A stretch of 23,145 nucleotides of DNA from Hypsibius dujardini (taxonomy: Eukaryota; Tardigrada; Eutardigrada; Parachela; Hypsibiidae): contig LRSR01010921.1 in NCBI GenBank assembly GCA_001579985.1, positions 1 through 23,145 on the forward strand. Direction: 5' to 3'. The position numbers and the translations under genes are program-made. Of the stretch, positions 9,700-19,283 are shown in pieces. Position 1 is the first letter of the stretch. The number at the start of each line of letters is the position of its first letter. The notes beneath the pieces were generated by a model. The model was not told the origin of the DNA and made no database searches. It saw nothing but the letters and a program-made list of their open reading frames with translations.

Positions 9700-9860
9700 A
9701 GTAACGGAGTGGCTCTTTTACCCCCATTTTTGGGGCCAATAGAGCCCCGGCTATTTTACCCCTCTCATGCTGTCCGATAAAATGACCGAGGTGCTATTGG
9801 GCCCATGCATCATATAATGGAGGGTTAAATAGCCGTAGCCAAATAGCCATTCAGTAAGGA
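9700..9860. repeat. Imperfect inverted repeat (possible fold-back element)
   Basis: The left arm (about 9711-9750, GGCTCTTTTACCCCCATTTT and on) matches the inverted right arm (about 9791-9840, GGAGGGTTAAATAGCCGTAG and flanks). Both carry a GGGCC-CAATAG core. The arms are imperfect and the ends and target duplication are unclear. Confidence 0.4.
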
Positions 9861-10287
9861 CCACATAGAAGTTCAAGCACCCTTAGTGAATGTGAACCGC
9901 GCATCCACAGGAAAAGTACGAGGTAAAGGCCGTTAACCAGGCCGTTTTAGAAATCGTAACTTAATCAGGCCGGTTTTTTTCATCGTTGATTTCCCGGGGC
10001 TGCAGTGCTGCCATGCCATAGCAGATGGCAAACCTTGAGCCAAACAATTACAGTCAGCAATAATAATTCACACAACGACTACTCATATACTGTCGTCGTA
10101 AAAACTAGAACACTCGTCATACTCGGGAAAACCTGTTCCTTTACGTTGATTAACTAACATATTTTTATACACATCGGCCATAGTATAAGGCGAAAAAACC
10201 GTTAACATTCGTCTCACTAGGCACGGTGGCAACAACAACAACAACTGACATTTACCTTACAACCGAAAAAATACATCATCCAGCAAA

Positions 10288-11893
10288 ATGGTTAGCTCAT
10301 TACTGGCGATTATATTAGCCCTCGCGACGTCCTATTCCGAGGCGGTCATCACGGAGAACCGCTCAGTCTCCGGGTTTACCGCCGTCGACTCGGCGGGACC
10401 CTTCATCGTCATCGTAGACCTTACCGGGACGGAGAGCCTACGAATCGATGCCGACATTGATGAAACGAACGCGGACTACGCTAATGCATCCAAAGCGCTG
10501 ATCACGACCGTCGAGAACCAGAAGCTGAAAATCTACTTCGAATGGCCTTACAGCCAGGACGACGGACGTTTCGCCGGACTCATCCGCATCACCATCACCG
10601 CCATCACCCTTCAAGGTAGGGTGACCAAATTGCCATTTTTCATTTTGATATTTTGATTGAATTGAATTGTTTGATTTGATTTTGATTTTTTTGCCATAAA
10701 CTTGATTTTTGAAAAGGTAATTTAGCGACCGGAAATTGAACTAATACTTTTTAGCAATTCACGGTATAATTTAAATATTCTCAAATGTCAATAGATTTTC
10801 TCTAGACAGCTGTAGGTATCGTTGGTTTCTCATTAGATGCTATTTCAAATATAAATCAAATACATTGGAGAGATAATGTTTTCAAAAACCAGTCTTGCCT
10901 CGGATTTGCTTTAATATGGCGTTGTTTACGTTTTTTTTCACATTCCCCGTAAACCACCAAATGATTAAAATACCCTTGGATTCTACACCACTTGGCGAAG
11001 AATGAGCGTCTAGGCTATACTCTGATGCCGTTGATTGTGTCATTTGACGAGAATAAAATTGAGATGACGCGGCCGAATTGGCACATGACTTTCAGAGAAG
11101 AAATCTTAGCTTCTGGCAGTCGGAAATTTCCGGTGGTCTCAAATCGTTTGCCTTTGAATGTGGTTTTCTGATTTGGTTTATGGAATCTAAATATGAATTC
11201 AAAAAATTTGGTTTCAGCGAAAACAAACACAAACTGAGAAGATATTGAGGAAAGAGTGCGAGGCATTTAACCATACATGTAAAATGGGATGACGCTGATT
11301 TCTGGTCATCTTCGATTTCAGTGCACGGCCTCGTGATTGATTGCCGGATTGCGACAAAATGATCAGATTTAGTTTAGAGCATGAAATTATCTATTTTTCT
11401 GGCTTTAGTTTTTGGTGTTTTTGTTTCGCGGTGAAGAGCGAGCTGTTCAAGAACTTTTTAAAAGTCAGTTTCCACCCGGTTTATGTCTCTTTATTCATAA
11501 TAAGGTATTACACTCAGCGGAGCGGGATCCGTAATGGTCAACACTCCTCTGACCGGGCCGGCGGTCAGTGTCGTCACTTCCGGCTCGGGCAACGTCACAT
11601 TGCCCGTCAAGACGAGTGATCTGAGTATCGTGCTGAGCGGAACCGGAAATGTCTACCCTTCCGGGACGACGTCCACCCTGAGTGTGGTGATCAACGGCGC
11701 GGGCGGGGTCGCGGGAAGTAACCTCCAGGCGGACAGTGTCTCCGTTTCGGTGTACGGTGCGGGCAACGCGGTCGTCAACGCAAACCGAATGTTATCAGCA
11801 GTGTTGATGGGCTCCGGAGTGGTCAAGTACCGCGGTGCGGCGGTCTTGAACCAGGTCAACATGGGTTCCGGCCACGTGAGCCACATTGCATAA
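10288..11893 (+). CDS. Secreted head-GIN domain protein (DUF2807 type)
   Basis: Two exons, 10288-10615 and 11505-11893, joined in phase 1 (donor GTAGGG, acceptor ATAATAAG), give 238 residues. Residues 1-19 (MVSSLLAIILALATSYSEA) look like a cleavable signal peptide. The rest fits the putative auto-transporter adhesin head-GIN family: an opening NRSVSGFTAVDSAGPFIVIV strand block, then across the splice TLQGITLSGAGSV. Repeating beta-solenoid turns follow with GSGNV, GTGNV, GAGGV, GAGNAVV, GSGVV and GSGHV. The family is mainly bacterial, above all Bacteroidetes, where its role is unclear (extracellular or cell surface). The start has a good context (AGCAAAATGG). No other domain or membrane anchor is seen. 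Function in this host is unknown. Confidence 0.82.
10616..11504 (+). other. 889-bp intron of the GIN-domain gene
   Basis: AT-rich with TTGATT-type simple words near 10650-10700. No element with clear ends was seen. Small open frames in it have no recognisable motif. Confidence 0.6.
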
Positions 11894-13551
11894 TACACGG
11901 TTACTACGGTATATTCATGTATGGGTTGTAATTTAAAATTTTACACAAGTACTACTAGTATAACCATGGATGTGCTCTTGTACCAAATACTACTGCCTGT
12001 CTTGAAGAATTCTTTAGGATAAATGCGCTATTTACTCTGCGCCCAACGACTACTTTTCGAATCATTCAGCATACATTGTTGGCAGTTAGATCATGGTCTC
12101 ATAAGCGGTAAATCCGAGTTTCACGACTCTGCATTCAGAGATCTGAGAAGAGGAAGAGGTTGCTGCACTCCGCAAGAAATTCAGAAAGTAAATCGTATCA
12201 CTTGACAACCCGCACTAAGACAATTCGAACCCGGACAATCCGATCGCTCCGCGCACGGTTAGTAGAATTTTTTCCATTTATGCCGAAAAGTTCTCCAAAG
12301 ACAGGCGGTGCTATGCGAGGGGCACTTCAAAAGTCTTGGCACTTGGTCATTTATGTTGCGACCAGAAGGTGCGTTCCAATTCTGGCATCGCAAGTATTTA
12401 GATTCAAGGCCCACGTTCAAGTACAAAAGGCCCACATTAAAGTCCTGCTTGGCGGGAGCACAGTGGCCGGAAGCAGGGGAACGGGCGACTAGGGCAGACT
12501 CCTTCTGCTGAGCCGCAGGTACAGCTTGTGCAGCCTTGACGGTTGCGAATCCGCGTCGCGCGATCAACATCGTGTTCATGACGAGCGTCCGGATGGTGGA
12601 AAACAAAACTGCTAGATTAACAGGAGTGGGAAATTGAGGAATTTTGAGGGTCATGTTACTAGTGAATCGTCCTCATTTTTATATGCGGTTTTTGCTTAAA
12701 TGACACAGTCAGAGTTGAAATCAATTGATTTGGATGAAATTATTTGATGAAACGTAAGATCTTTTCTATTTACTTCCGCGATGTTTATGCAAACCATTCG
12801 CACGAGCTGAACCAACACAATTAAAACTAGAACAGAGATGGTTAGAACGAACCATTTTTGGCCGACCAAAGCTAAACCATTAGATCGAACAAAAAAGAGG
12901 TCGAACGATGAGATGCTAAAACGCGAACTCGAACCACAAAGTCGACTATGACGTCTAAAACCATCCCATACCTTTCGATAGCTCTAGTTACCGATGACAG
13001 ATTACGACTGGTGAAAGATCTAAAAATAAAAGATCGCAATCAATACCCGGTACTGAGAATCAGTGGCCGCCCGGAGTAGGGATGACCCGACGATGAATCC
13101 TTGAGATCAAAAACCGAACCAGCTGTTCGATGTCAATCTCTACTCCGCTAGGTTCGGCATACTTCGGGATGAGATGCGACGCCCCATCGTCGATCAGGTG
13201 AAACGGAAGGAGTATTTTCCCAAGGTACCGGCCTGAAACTCTTTGGTATCCGGACCGATTAATACCTGGAAGAGGCGATTCTGAACAATACGCTCAGATC
13301 CCGGTGAGGAGAACCACGTGTTCCGAACGCCCACGGTCAGCTACGACACACAAAGACAACGATGAAATAAAATTTAAAGATCATGAGCCTATCGGCCATA
13401 GCAACTTTCATGTTTGTCAAGCCTGACAGTCATCTATTGCAGCGAAAAACACACACATAGACGTACACGAATAGTTTTCTTCAAATTTGTGCTTTGAATC
13501 TACAGAGGTTAAACCACTCATGGTGCTCAGTTTTTAAATAAATTCCACATG
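11894..13551. other. Non-coding region with possible gene debris
   Basis: No complete gene recognised. On the minus strand, about 12480-12585 reads MNTMLIARRGFATVKAAQAV, which resembles a mitochondrial targeting sequence with an RRGFA cleavage-type motif, but no following domain was recognised. Around 13130-13240 a plus-strand open stretch (RFGILRDEMRRPIVDQVKRK) looks coding but runs into stops; it may be a dead exon. Both are weak calls. Confidence 0.3.
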
Positions 13552-13553
13552 TA

Positions 13554-14684
13554 CAATTTCACTTCGAGTTTTTCAAAACATGCTCGATTTGAAGCCCCTG
13601 CCTCTCTATCAAAAGTTTAACACGTTTCGGCCAGGATAGCAAAGCGTTATTAATTTTACTCTGGTCTAAATTCGACCACACCTTTTTGCATAACCCGTTT
13701 CAAACCTGCCACTGTAGTGGCAGCGTGGTCAACAATTTCCCTTTAACAGACCATTCACACCGAAATCCATGGGGCCAAATCAGGATTATTACCCATCCAA
13801 AGCTCTTTCGGAATGAACTTGACTCCGGAATTTTGAAACCATTCTTGGGTGGTTCCGGAAGAGTGCGCTGGCACTGTTATGGTGGAAGACGACCTTGTTA
13901 ATAAGCTCTCACGGAAATATTTTCCGAATGTCGTTTTTGAAAAGCGGCTTTGAAACATGTTGGATGTGGTACTCATTGTTGATTTTCGCTCCGAGTTTGA
14001 CGAAGCGGATCGCAGTTTTTCTACGGCAGCAAACGCCGGCCACAAACATGACGCCCTTGGGGTGAGATTCCTTCCAGAATTTGGTCCAACTTTCCGGACT
14101 CCGTTCTCCCCGAAACTCGAAGTAAATCTTCCGGATCCCGTTAACGTCATGCCTGATAAACCCAGGCCTCATCAATGGTGATAACATTCTTCCACTTCCG
14201 GCCGTTGATGTAGCACAGGAACCTCAGGCCTCGGTCCAGCCGTTGTTTAGCCTGCTTGTTCGACAGGGCATGAACACGGCACTTTTTCCGCACCTTCCCT
14301 TCCAAATTCTGGCTAATGACGCGAGCAATAATTGTAACCGACACATCGTACAGAACGAGTCAGCGGATTCGGTCCTGAAAAGTCCTTTTCAATGGCAGCC
14401 ACCAGACTAGGAGTTTGGAGTTTCGGAGAGCCACGGGGTTTCATCGACAACGGTGCAGTATCACTTCCGGCTGCCTTGTTGATATTTTTCCTGATGAGAT
14501 TAGATACTGCTCTCTGAGAAACAACGATATTCTTGACCTTCAATGCTTCTACAATTTTTCTGGATGAATATTTTAAACTGACAAATGTCAAAATAGACCC
14601 CTTCCGACCCGAATTTAGTTTGCGACCTATCTTTGTATCTCTGCTTCCAAATGAGACAAGAAATATATCACACATGTGAAATTG
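13554..14684 (-). mobile_element. Degenerate Tc1/mariner-type transposon
   Basis: An 1131-bp element. The ends share CAATTTCAC and, 28 bases further in, GAAGC in inverted orientation, giving imperfect terminal repeats of about 40 bp. The left end is preceded by TA (13552-13553); the right flank reads AG, so one target copy is mutated or the boundary is slightly off. The interior encodes a broken transposase on the minus strand. Confidence 0.75.
13570..14675 (-). pseudogene. Mariner-like DDE transposase, frameshifted
   Basis: Fragments in different frames read in the order of a Tc1/mariner transposase. 14313-14675 gives a helix-turn-helix region with SRKIVEALKVKNIVVSQRAV. 14150-14344 gives the first catalytic aspartate in VITIDEAW. 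13909-14150 gives the catalytic-core stretch with ERSPESWTKFWKESHPKGV. About 13780-13900 gives a second catalytic region with HHNSA, and PAHSSG a frame away, where Asn stands in the usual Asp position. NPDLAP follows, with the third aspartate. At least three frame changes are needed (near 14335, 14155 and 13880), plus a stop further on. It cannot make an active enzyme. Confidence 0.8.
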
Positions 14685-14817
14685 AGTGGAGCAGGTGTTG
14701 GGTTTTCGAGATTAGGAAATCAAGTAAGGCGCCTGTAGAGGTGTGAAAAAGATTCAACGTCCAGTTTATTTTTAAAACATAAAAATAACAATTGATATAC
14801 ATACTAGTTAATTGCTG

Positions 14818-15243
14818 CAGTCGGTGAAAATAGGTCAACGATAAGAGGGGGTTGTGACGTCATGCGTGGGTTACATGTGTCGGAGCACCAACCAAGACAA
14901 ACCTAGTTGTTCTGCTGTCCATCATAATTTTTGTTGTGTGTGACTCAACATGAAAGGATTCACACAGACATGACGTCACAAGCCCTCCCATCGTCGACCT
15001 TTTTTCCTCAAAGAAGGAAATGGTCGACAGCACAAAGGATAAATTCATGTCAGGGGAAAAAAGGTCGACGATGAAGAGGGCTTGTGACTTCATGTCTGTG
15101 TGAATTATGTTGAGTCACACACAACAAAAACTGTGACAGGCAGCAGCAGAACAACCAGGTTTGTTTTGATTGGGGCACCAATACATTAATCCGCACATGA
15201 CGTCATAAGTTTCGCCTATGGTCGACCTTTTTTTCCCCGACTG
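14818..15243. mobile_element. 426-bp double-arm fold-back MITE, family B
   Basis: A near-complete inverted repeat. Arms of about 190 bp (14818-15010 and about 15053-15243) pair at roughly 80% and are separated by about 40 bp. Outer ends are CAGTCGGTGAAAA and its inverted partner TTTTTCCCCGACTG. The same end motif (GGGGAAAAAAGGTCGACGAT) recurs facing outward at the arm-spacer junctions, so each arm looks like a small MITE of its own. The right flank is TA (15244-15245); the left flank is TG. Three of the four arm positions keep a perfect TGACGTCA (14855, 14971, 15198) and the fourth is TGACTTCA. Confidence 0.8.
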
Positions 15244-15245
15244 TA

Positions 15246-16045
15246 TTTATCTTTTGTGTGTCATGAGCAAAAACGGCATCCAGAAAATAGGGACGATTCA
15301 TTAATAACATCATTTTCAAAATTTCTCAATCTCCCACTCCTGTCAACCTAGTAATTTTGTTAACGTTTTTTGGAAGCTCAACATGAACACAATGTCGATC
15401 GTGCGATGCACAATTGATATCGTCTAGACGGCTCAGCGGAAGGAGACTCCCCCCCTTTTCCGGCCTTTGCTCCCGCCAAACAGGAATTGAAAGTGGCAAA
15501 TTTTTTCAATTTCCAGCGTTTGACGAATTTTTTTTGCTATTAGGTCGGCTAAATAAAGTTAAAGGAAAACGTGAACTTAAATTTTAGTACTAGTTGGCAA
15601 TATCGTGGTTTCCGTTACTCTTTAGCGTTGGTTTGACGAAATAAATTAATTCGTTGACTATCCTTATTTGCATTTGCATGCAAGTTGAATTTTGAACGGT
15701 TTCCTTGTAGGCGACGAAGCAATGCATGACATTTGTATTGTCGAGGAATTTGGAGCAATTTACAGTATGTAGTTAAATTGATTGGTTGATTTTGCAGCCT
15801 GCATTTTACTTCTAGATTAACTTGGCTGATTGAACGATGAAAAACTTTTTTCATATCAACTATCTTTCATTTAATTCGTTGTTCCAGAATTTCTCCCGAG
15901 AAGTTCGCCTCAAGTGGGCCATAACTTACAAAAAAGTTTTTTTTTCTAATTTTGCCTGAATTTTTTTCGATTTATTCAGTTGATTTCATACTGAATTTTT
16001 TACAGGGAGTCTGAATGATGTATTTATTGAAACGGTCGATTGTTT
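15246..16045. other. Intergenic region, no gene recognised
   Basis: AT-rich sequence with poly-T runs. No RNA gene, element end or convincing coding frame was seen. Confidence 0.4.
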
Positions 16046-16124
16046 GATTTTCATTTCTTACTTGCGGATCGGCTTCTGTTGATCATTATACTTTCAGAGC
16101 TATCACACCTAGCGATTTGACGAT
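16046..16124 (+). pseudogene. Left part of an interrupted coding exon
   Basis: Open in the frame that ends AITPSDLTI across the insertion site. A possible splice acceptor (CTTTCAG, ending 16097) precedes it. The same frame continues at 17927 once the LTR element and one CGAT copy are removed. The gene is not recognised. Confidence 0.45.
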
Positions 16125-16406
16125 TGTCCCGGCAGAAAGATGTTGTGTTTTTTTTTGCGGTGTCGGGCTGGATGATCAATGTCCGACTCTCGCTTCTTTC
16201 CTTTTCCGACCGCCTGACCAATGCTGGACGGCGGTCAAATAGCTAATTTTTGCCATCTTTATGGCTATGACTTCTCCACATCTGTTCGTCTTCGACAAGC
16301 AGATGTGAGAAGGCTGGACAGTCAGTCGTGTCTGTTCCTCTTTTCCTCCTTGAACTTAATAAAAACCCGTTTGCCACGGCTTCCATTTTGAAACCGCTAC
16401 GCGACA
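16125..16406 (+). repeat. 5' LTR
   Basis: Begins TGTCCCGGCAG and ends CTACGCGACA. Contains GCGGTGTCGGGCTGGATGAT, the hairpin-like AAGCAGATGTGAGAAG region and AATAAA at 16358-16363. It is very similar to 17636-17922; differences between the LTRs are mostly single substitutions and small length changes. Confidence 0.85.
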
Positions 16407-16818
16407 TGGACGTCGTACCGAATTCTTTTTTTAACGAGATCTCGCAATTTCGTTTTCATGTTTTAGATATATTTCTATTATTATACATCAGGAGTGTGTT
16501 TGGAGTGTTTTGTTTGTTTGGATGAAGGGGTTTTGAGTGGCGAAATCGTTGTTTATCGCCTATTTATCAGATCAGCGCAGCCGAAATAGAGTTACCTTCA
16601 ACTTAATCGCACGAAACCATCTGCAAGGTAAGACTGGGATGAAAAACTTGCGAAAGCAAAATTGTTTCGGAATATTTTCAAACCAAATTATTTGTTATTT
16701 GGGTGGATGTCTCAGTGTCTCAATGCATACATACTCAAACGTGTCTGTGATCACCAGGGAACGCTGGGTGCAATTTGAAGAGGGCGTGGGTTCGAGGACC
16801 AGGGGTGTGGTTCCTATG

Positions 16819-16912
16819 GGGTGACCGATTTAGACGCCGCGTGGCGTATGGTGCATGGGTGACCGATTTAAACGCCGTGTGGCGTATGGTGAAGGGTGAC
16901 CGAGTTTGACAC
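16819..16912. repeat. 38-bp tandem repeat inside the LTR element
   Basis: Two full units start at 16819 and 16857 and a partial third starts at 16894. The unit begins GGGTGACCGATTTAGACGCC and contains GTGGCGTATGGTG. It lies just upstream of the coding-like stretch. Confidence 0.85.
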
Positions 16913-17568
16913 CTTCGCTCGTATTGGCCAAACTTGGCTGGAACAGCGCAGCTTCCGTGATTATTGTGCCTGCCTCCGTGAGTAAAGGTGGAACCGACTT
17001 CGACTACGTGGAACGCGCCTTTTCACGCTAGTCCAACCGCAGCGCGCTAACCATCCACGGTAAAGTCTACGATGTAGTTGACCGAATCGCCACGTCATTG
17101 TTCGGGTTGCCAGAACTGCCCGCGCAAAACACGCTGGACATGCCTCCCAACCCGGACGACTTCGCCCAGGATGAGGCTTGGGACTGAGTTTGCCGTGAAA
17201 ACACTCGCGAGGATTTCTACATTCTGTTCCGTTCTGCATTCATAAACGCTCAGCGTGACCAGCGTACGTCATCTGCCATCCGTCACCATCTGGAGTATTT
17301 GACCAGCCGACAACGGCGCCGCTTACAACAGCAGGAAGCCCGTCAACAACGCTACAACCGCTACGAATAGCGTCGTGAAATGCGTCAGGAACAACAACGG
17401 ATCAGCTGGGGGAGGAGGAGGAGGAGGAACAGGAACACCGATTTCAGGAACAAGAACGAAATTTTCAGGAGGAAACGATTGCTACCCTGGAAGATATCGA
17501 GCGCCAGAAAGCTACGCCTCTTCCCGGAATCTTCTTCTTTTTCTAATGTTTTCCTTCTCCTTTTCTTT
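16905..17568 (+). pseudogene. Gag-position open frame with in-frame stops
   Basis: One frame has coding-like composition but is broken by TAG (17029-17031), TGA (17185-17187) and TAG (17368-17370). All three are in phase with each other. Each is one transition from a sense codon. Local stretches read GTDFDYVERAFSR, ALTIHGKVYDVVDRIATSLF and REDFYILFRSAF, and a Gln/Arg-rich helical segment follows. In the GGGGGAGGAGG run near 17407-17422 the best coding frame appears to shift, and then reads Glu/Gln-rich (EEEQEHRFQEQERNFQEE). Position between the LTRs suggests a gag-like or captured protein, but no family was recognised and no zinc knuckle was seen. Confidence 0.5.
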
Positions 17569-17635
17569 TTTTTGATATGCAGCAGAATGATTGTTTTTTC
17601 TTTTTTTTGGGACGACAATAATTTTGTGTTAAGGT

Positions 17636-17922
17636 TGTCGCGGCAGAAAAGATGTGTCTGTTTGTGCGGTGTCGGGCTGGATGATCAGTATCCGAACCTC
17701 GCTTCTTTCCTTCTCCGACCGCCTGACCAATGCTGGACGGCGGTCAGATAACTAATCTTTGCCATCTTTATGGCTTTCGCTTCTCCGCATCTGCTCGTTT
17801 TTAACAAGCAGATGTGAGAAGTCTGGACAGTCAGTCGTGTCTGTTCCTCTTTTTTCCTCTCCTTGAACCTAATAAAAACCCCTGTTTGCCCACGGCTTCC
17901 ATCTTGAAACTGCTACGCGACA
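17636..17922 (+). repeat. 3' LTR
   Basis: Begins TGTCGCGGCAG and ends CTACGCGACA, followed by CGAT (17923-17926). It contains AATAAA at 17871-17876. It pairs with the 5' LTR over its full length. Confidence 0.85.
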
Positions 17923-18276
17923 CGATCAACAGTTTGGAAGTGATGCGCAATTACTTCCATCAGTTATCTTACGTGGTGATGCAGCAGGAGTTCAAATCGT
18001 GGGAGGTGCTGGGTGCCAGAGAACGATTGCCGGTGATTTGGCCATTCTTTAAAAGCACCCGGAAATCTGTTAGTGCACCCCATTCCAATTACTTCGTCCG
18101 ACATAAGTGTCATAAACCCTCACTGTCTACACAGGTTTGGTGGAGAATTTACATAAGGTTGCCTACAGCGACGGATTAGCCAACTCCCTTTTTGTGTAGC
18201 AATTTTCCGTTAAGCATATCAAGGCGGACATGGTGATGCTGTTTCCTCTGTGCTTCCTTCTCTTTTTTGTCTGTTC
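17923..18276 (+). pseudogene. Right part of interrupted exon plus a possible next exon
   Basis: In the frame continued from 16124 it reads INSLEVMRNYFHQLSYVVMQ and later WEVLGARERLPVIWPFFKS, with no stop until 18177. A plausible 77-bp intron (GTTAGT at 18069, acceptor GGAG ending 18145) would join it in phase 0 to NLHKVAYSDGLANSLFV. A TAG (18197-18199) then interrupts the frame, which stays coding-like after it (QFSVKHIKADMVMLF) up to a GTAAGT at 18277. No family is recognised. The LTR insertion and the TAG suggest a dead gene. Confidence 0.4.
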
Positions 18277-18283
18277 GTAAGTA

Positions 18284-18316
<33 letters not shown>
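18284..18316. repeat. TCTG microsatellite
   Basis: About eight perfect TCTG copies. They lie in a much longer degenerate TCTG/TTTG-rich tract running to about 18770, so the gap 18277-18778 is best read as a simple-repeat-rich intron or spacer. Confidence 0.9.
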
Positions 18317-18322
<6 letters not shown>

Positions 18323-18778
18323 ATTTACTTATTTGTCTATTTGTTTGTCTGTTTTGCTATGTCTCCTTACCTGTTTCGTTTGTCTAATTCTCTGTCCATT
18401 CATCAGTGTCCGCATTTTCTTTATGTTTTTAACTAGCTGGATCTCTGTTTTTTGTGTGTGTTTGTCTTTTTGGTTGTCTAGTTGGCAGTTTACCTGTGAT
18501 CTTGTCTCACGTATCTGTTTGAATCTGTCTAATTATTCTTATTAAGATTTCTGCCTGCCTATCTGCTTGATTGTGTCTGTGTGATTGTCTATCTGTGTGT
18601 CCACCTGTATCTGATTGTCTTATTGTTATGCATAAGTCTGCATGTATATCTGGATCTCTGGCTGTACGTCTGTTCCTCTCGCTGTTTGCCTTTCCGCATT
18701 TCTGATTTACCTAATTCGATGACTTTATGTTTCATTCATTTTCTATATTTCTGCCTCTTGTTCACAGCTATCGGACCA

Positions 18779-19090
18779 CCCCCAGCGAATGTTTAAGCTG
18801 AACCGTATGACCATTTGCGGCAGCATTGTCAGTCTTGAAGAGCAGTTCGGCCTCAGGCCGAAATACGTCAAATTCGACGGCGTCGGCGAACAGAAAACCG
18901 GCCTGGTCCTCGCATCCGCAATTCCCGGCGTCAACGTAGTCTCCAAACCGGACATCAACTTCATATACAAACCAGCTAAATACGTCGGCTGCAAGAACCC
19001 CTTTGGAAGAAACTGGAGCATCGGTGCGCGGGCTGGATTCGGTTCCTCTCTGTCCTTTGGAATGAATTATTCACGTGGGATTGAGATCCA
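18779..19090 (+). CDS. Unknown protein, probable exon or fragment
   Basis: A splice acceptor (TTCACAG, ending 18778) opens a frame without stops to 19136. It reads LSDHPQRMFKLNRMTICG, then EEQFGLRPKYVKFDGVGEQK, then VNVVSKPDINFIYKPAKYVG and NPFGRNWSIGARAGFGSSL. Codon use is GC-rich at third positions over most of it, unlike the flanks, and becomes AT-rich after about 19080, where a donor (for example GTGGGA near 19076) may end the exon. I do not recognise the family. The Gly-rich FG-x-x-SFG-x-N end resembles a beta-barrel-like strand pattern only loosely. Confidence 0.45.
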
Positions 19091-19283
19091 GTTGATTCAA
19101 CGGCGAAAGTATTTTTCATTTATTATAGTTTGTTGAAGGATTTGTCAGCGGTGGTAAAGGACGGCCTGTTTTTGCAGCTTACATGTAGCCCCCGCTCCGT
19201 AGTTTACGCCACTAAGGCATGTTTCAGGCTTTTGAAAAAACGATAACGCCCTTAAAGGATATTCTGTTCTATGAGCGATTTTT

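Larger units (their letters stand above)
16125..17922 (+). mobile_element. Short LTR retrotransposon with TG...CA LTRs
   Basis: Two direct repeats (282 and 287 bp) bound a 1229-bp interior. Both LTRs start TGTC and end GCGACA. CGAT occurs just before the left LTR (16121-16124) and just after the right LTR (17923-17926), a 4-bp target duplication (5 bp if the shared A is counted). TGG follows the left LTR directly, as expected for a primer-binding site, though the tRNA is not identified. No purine-rich tract was seen next to the right LTR. There is no reverse transcriptase, RNase H or integrase, so the element is non-autonomous. Confidence 0.85.

Noticed and set aside
12833-12972. Second hAT-like element with CAGAGATGGTT ends
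   Set aside because: The left CAGAGATGGTTAGAACG and right inverted GGGATGGTTTTAGACG are alike, but no 8-bp duplication matches and the ends are not equivalent.
16770-16815. tRNA-like T-arm word GGGTTCGAGGACC
   Set aside because: No A box, anticodon stem or acceptor stem pairs at the right distance.
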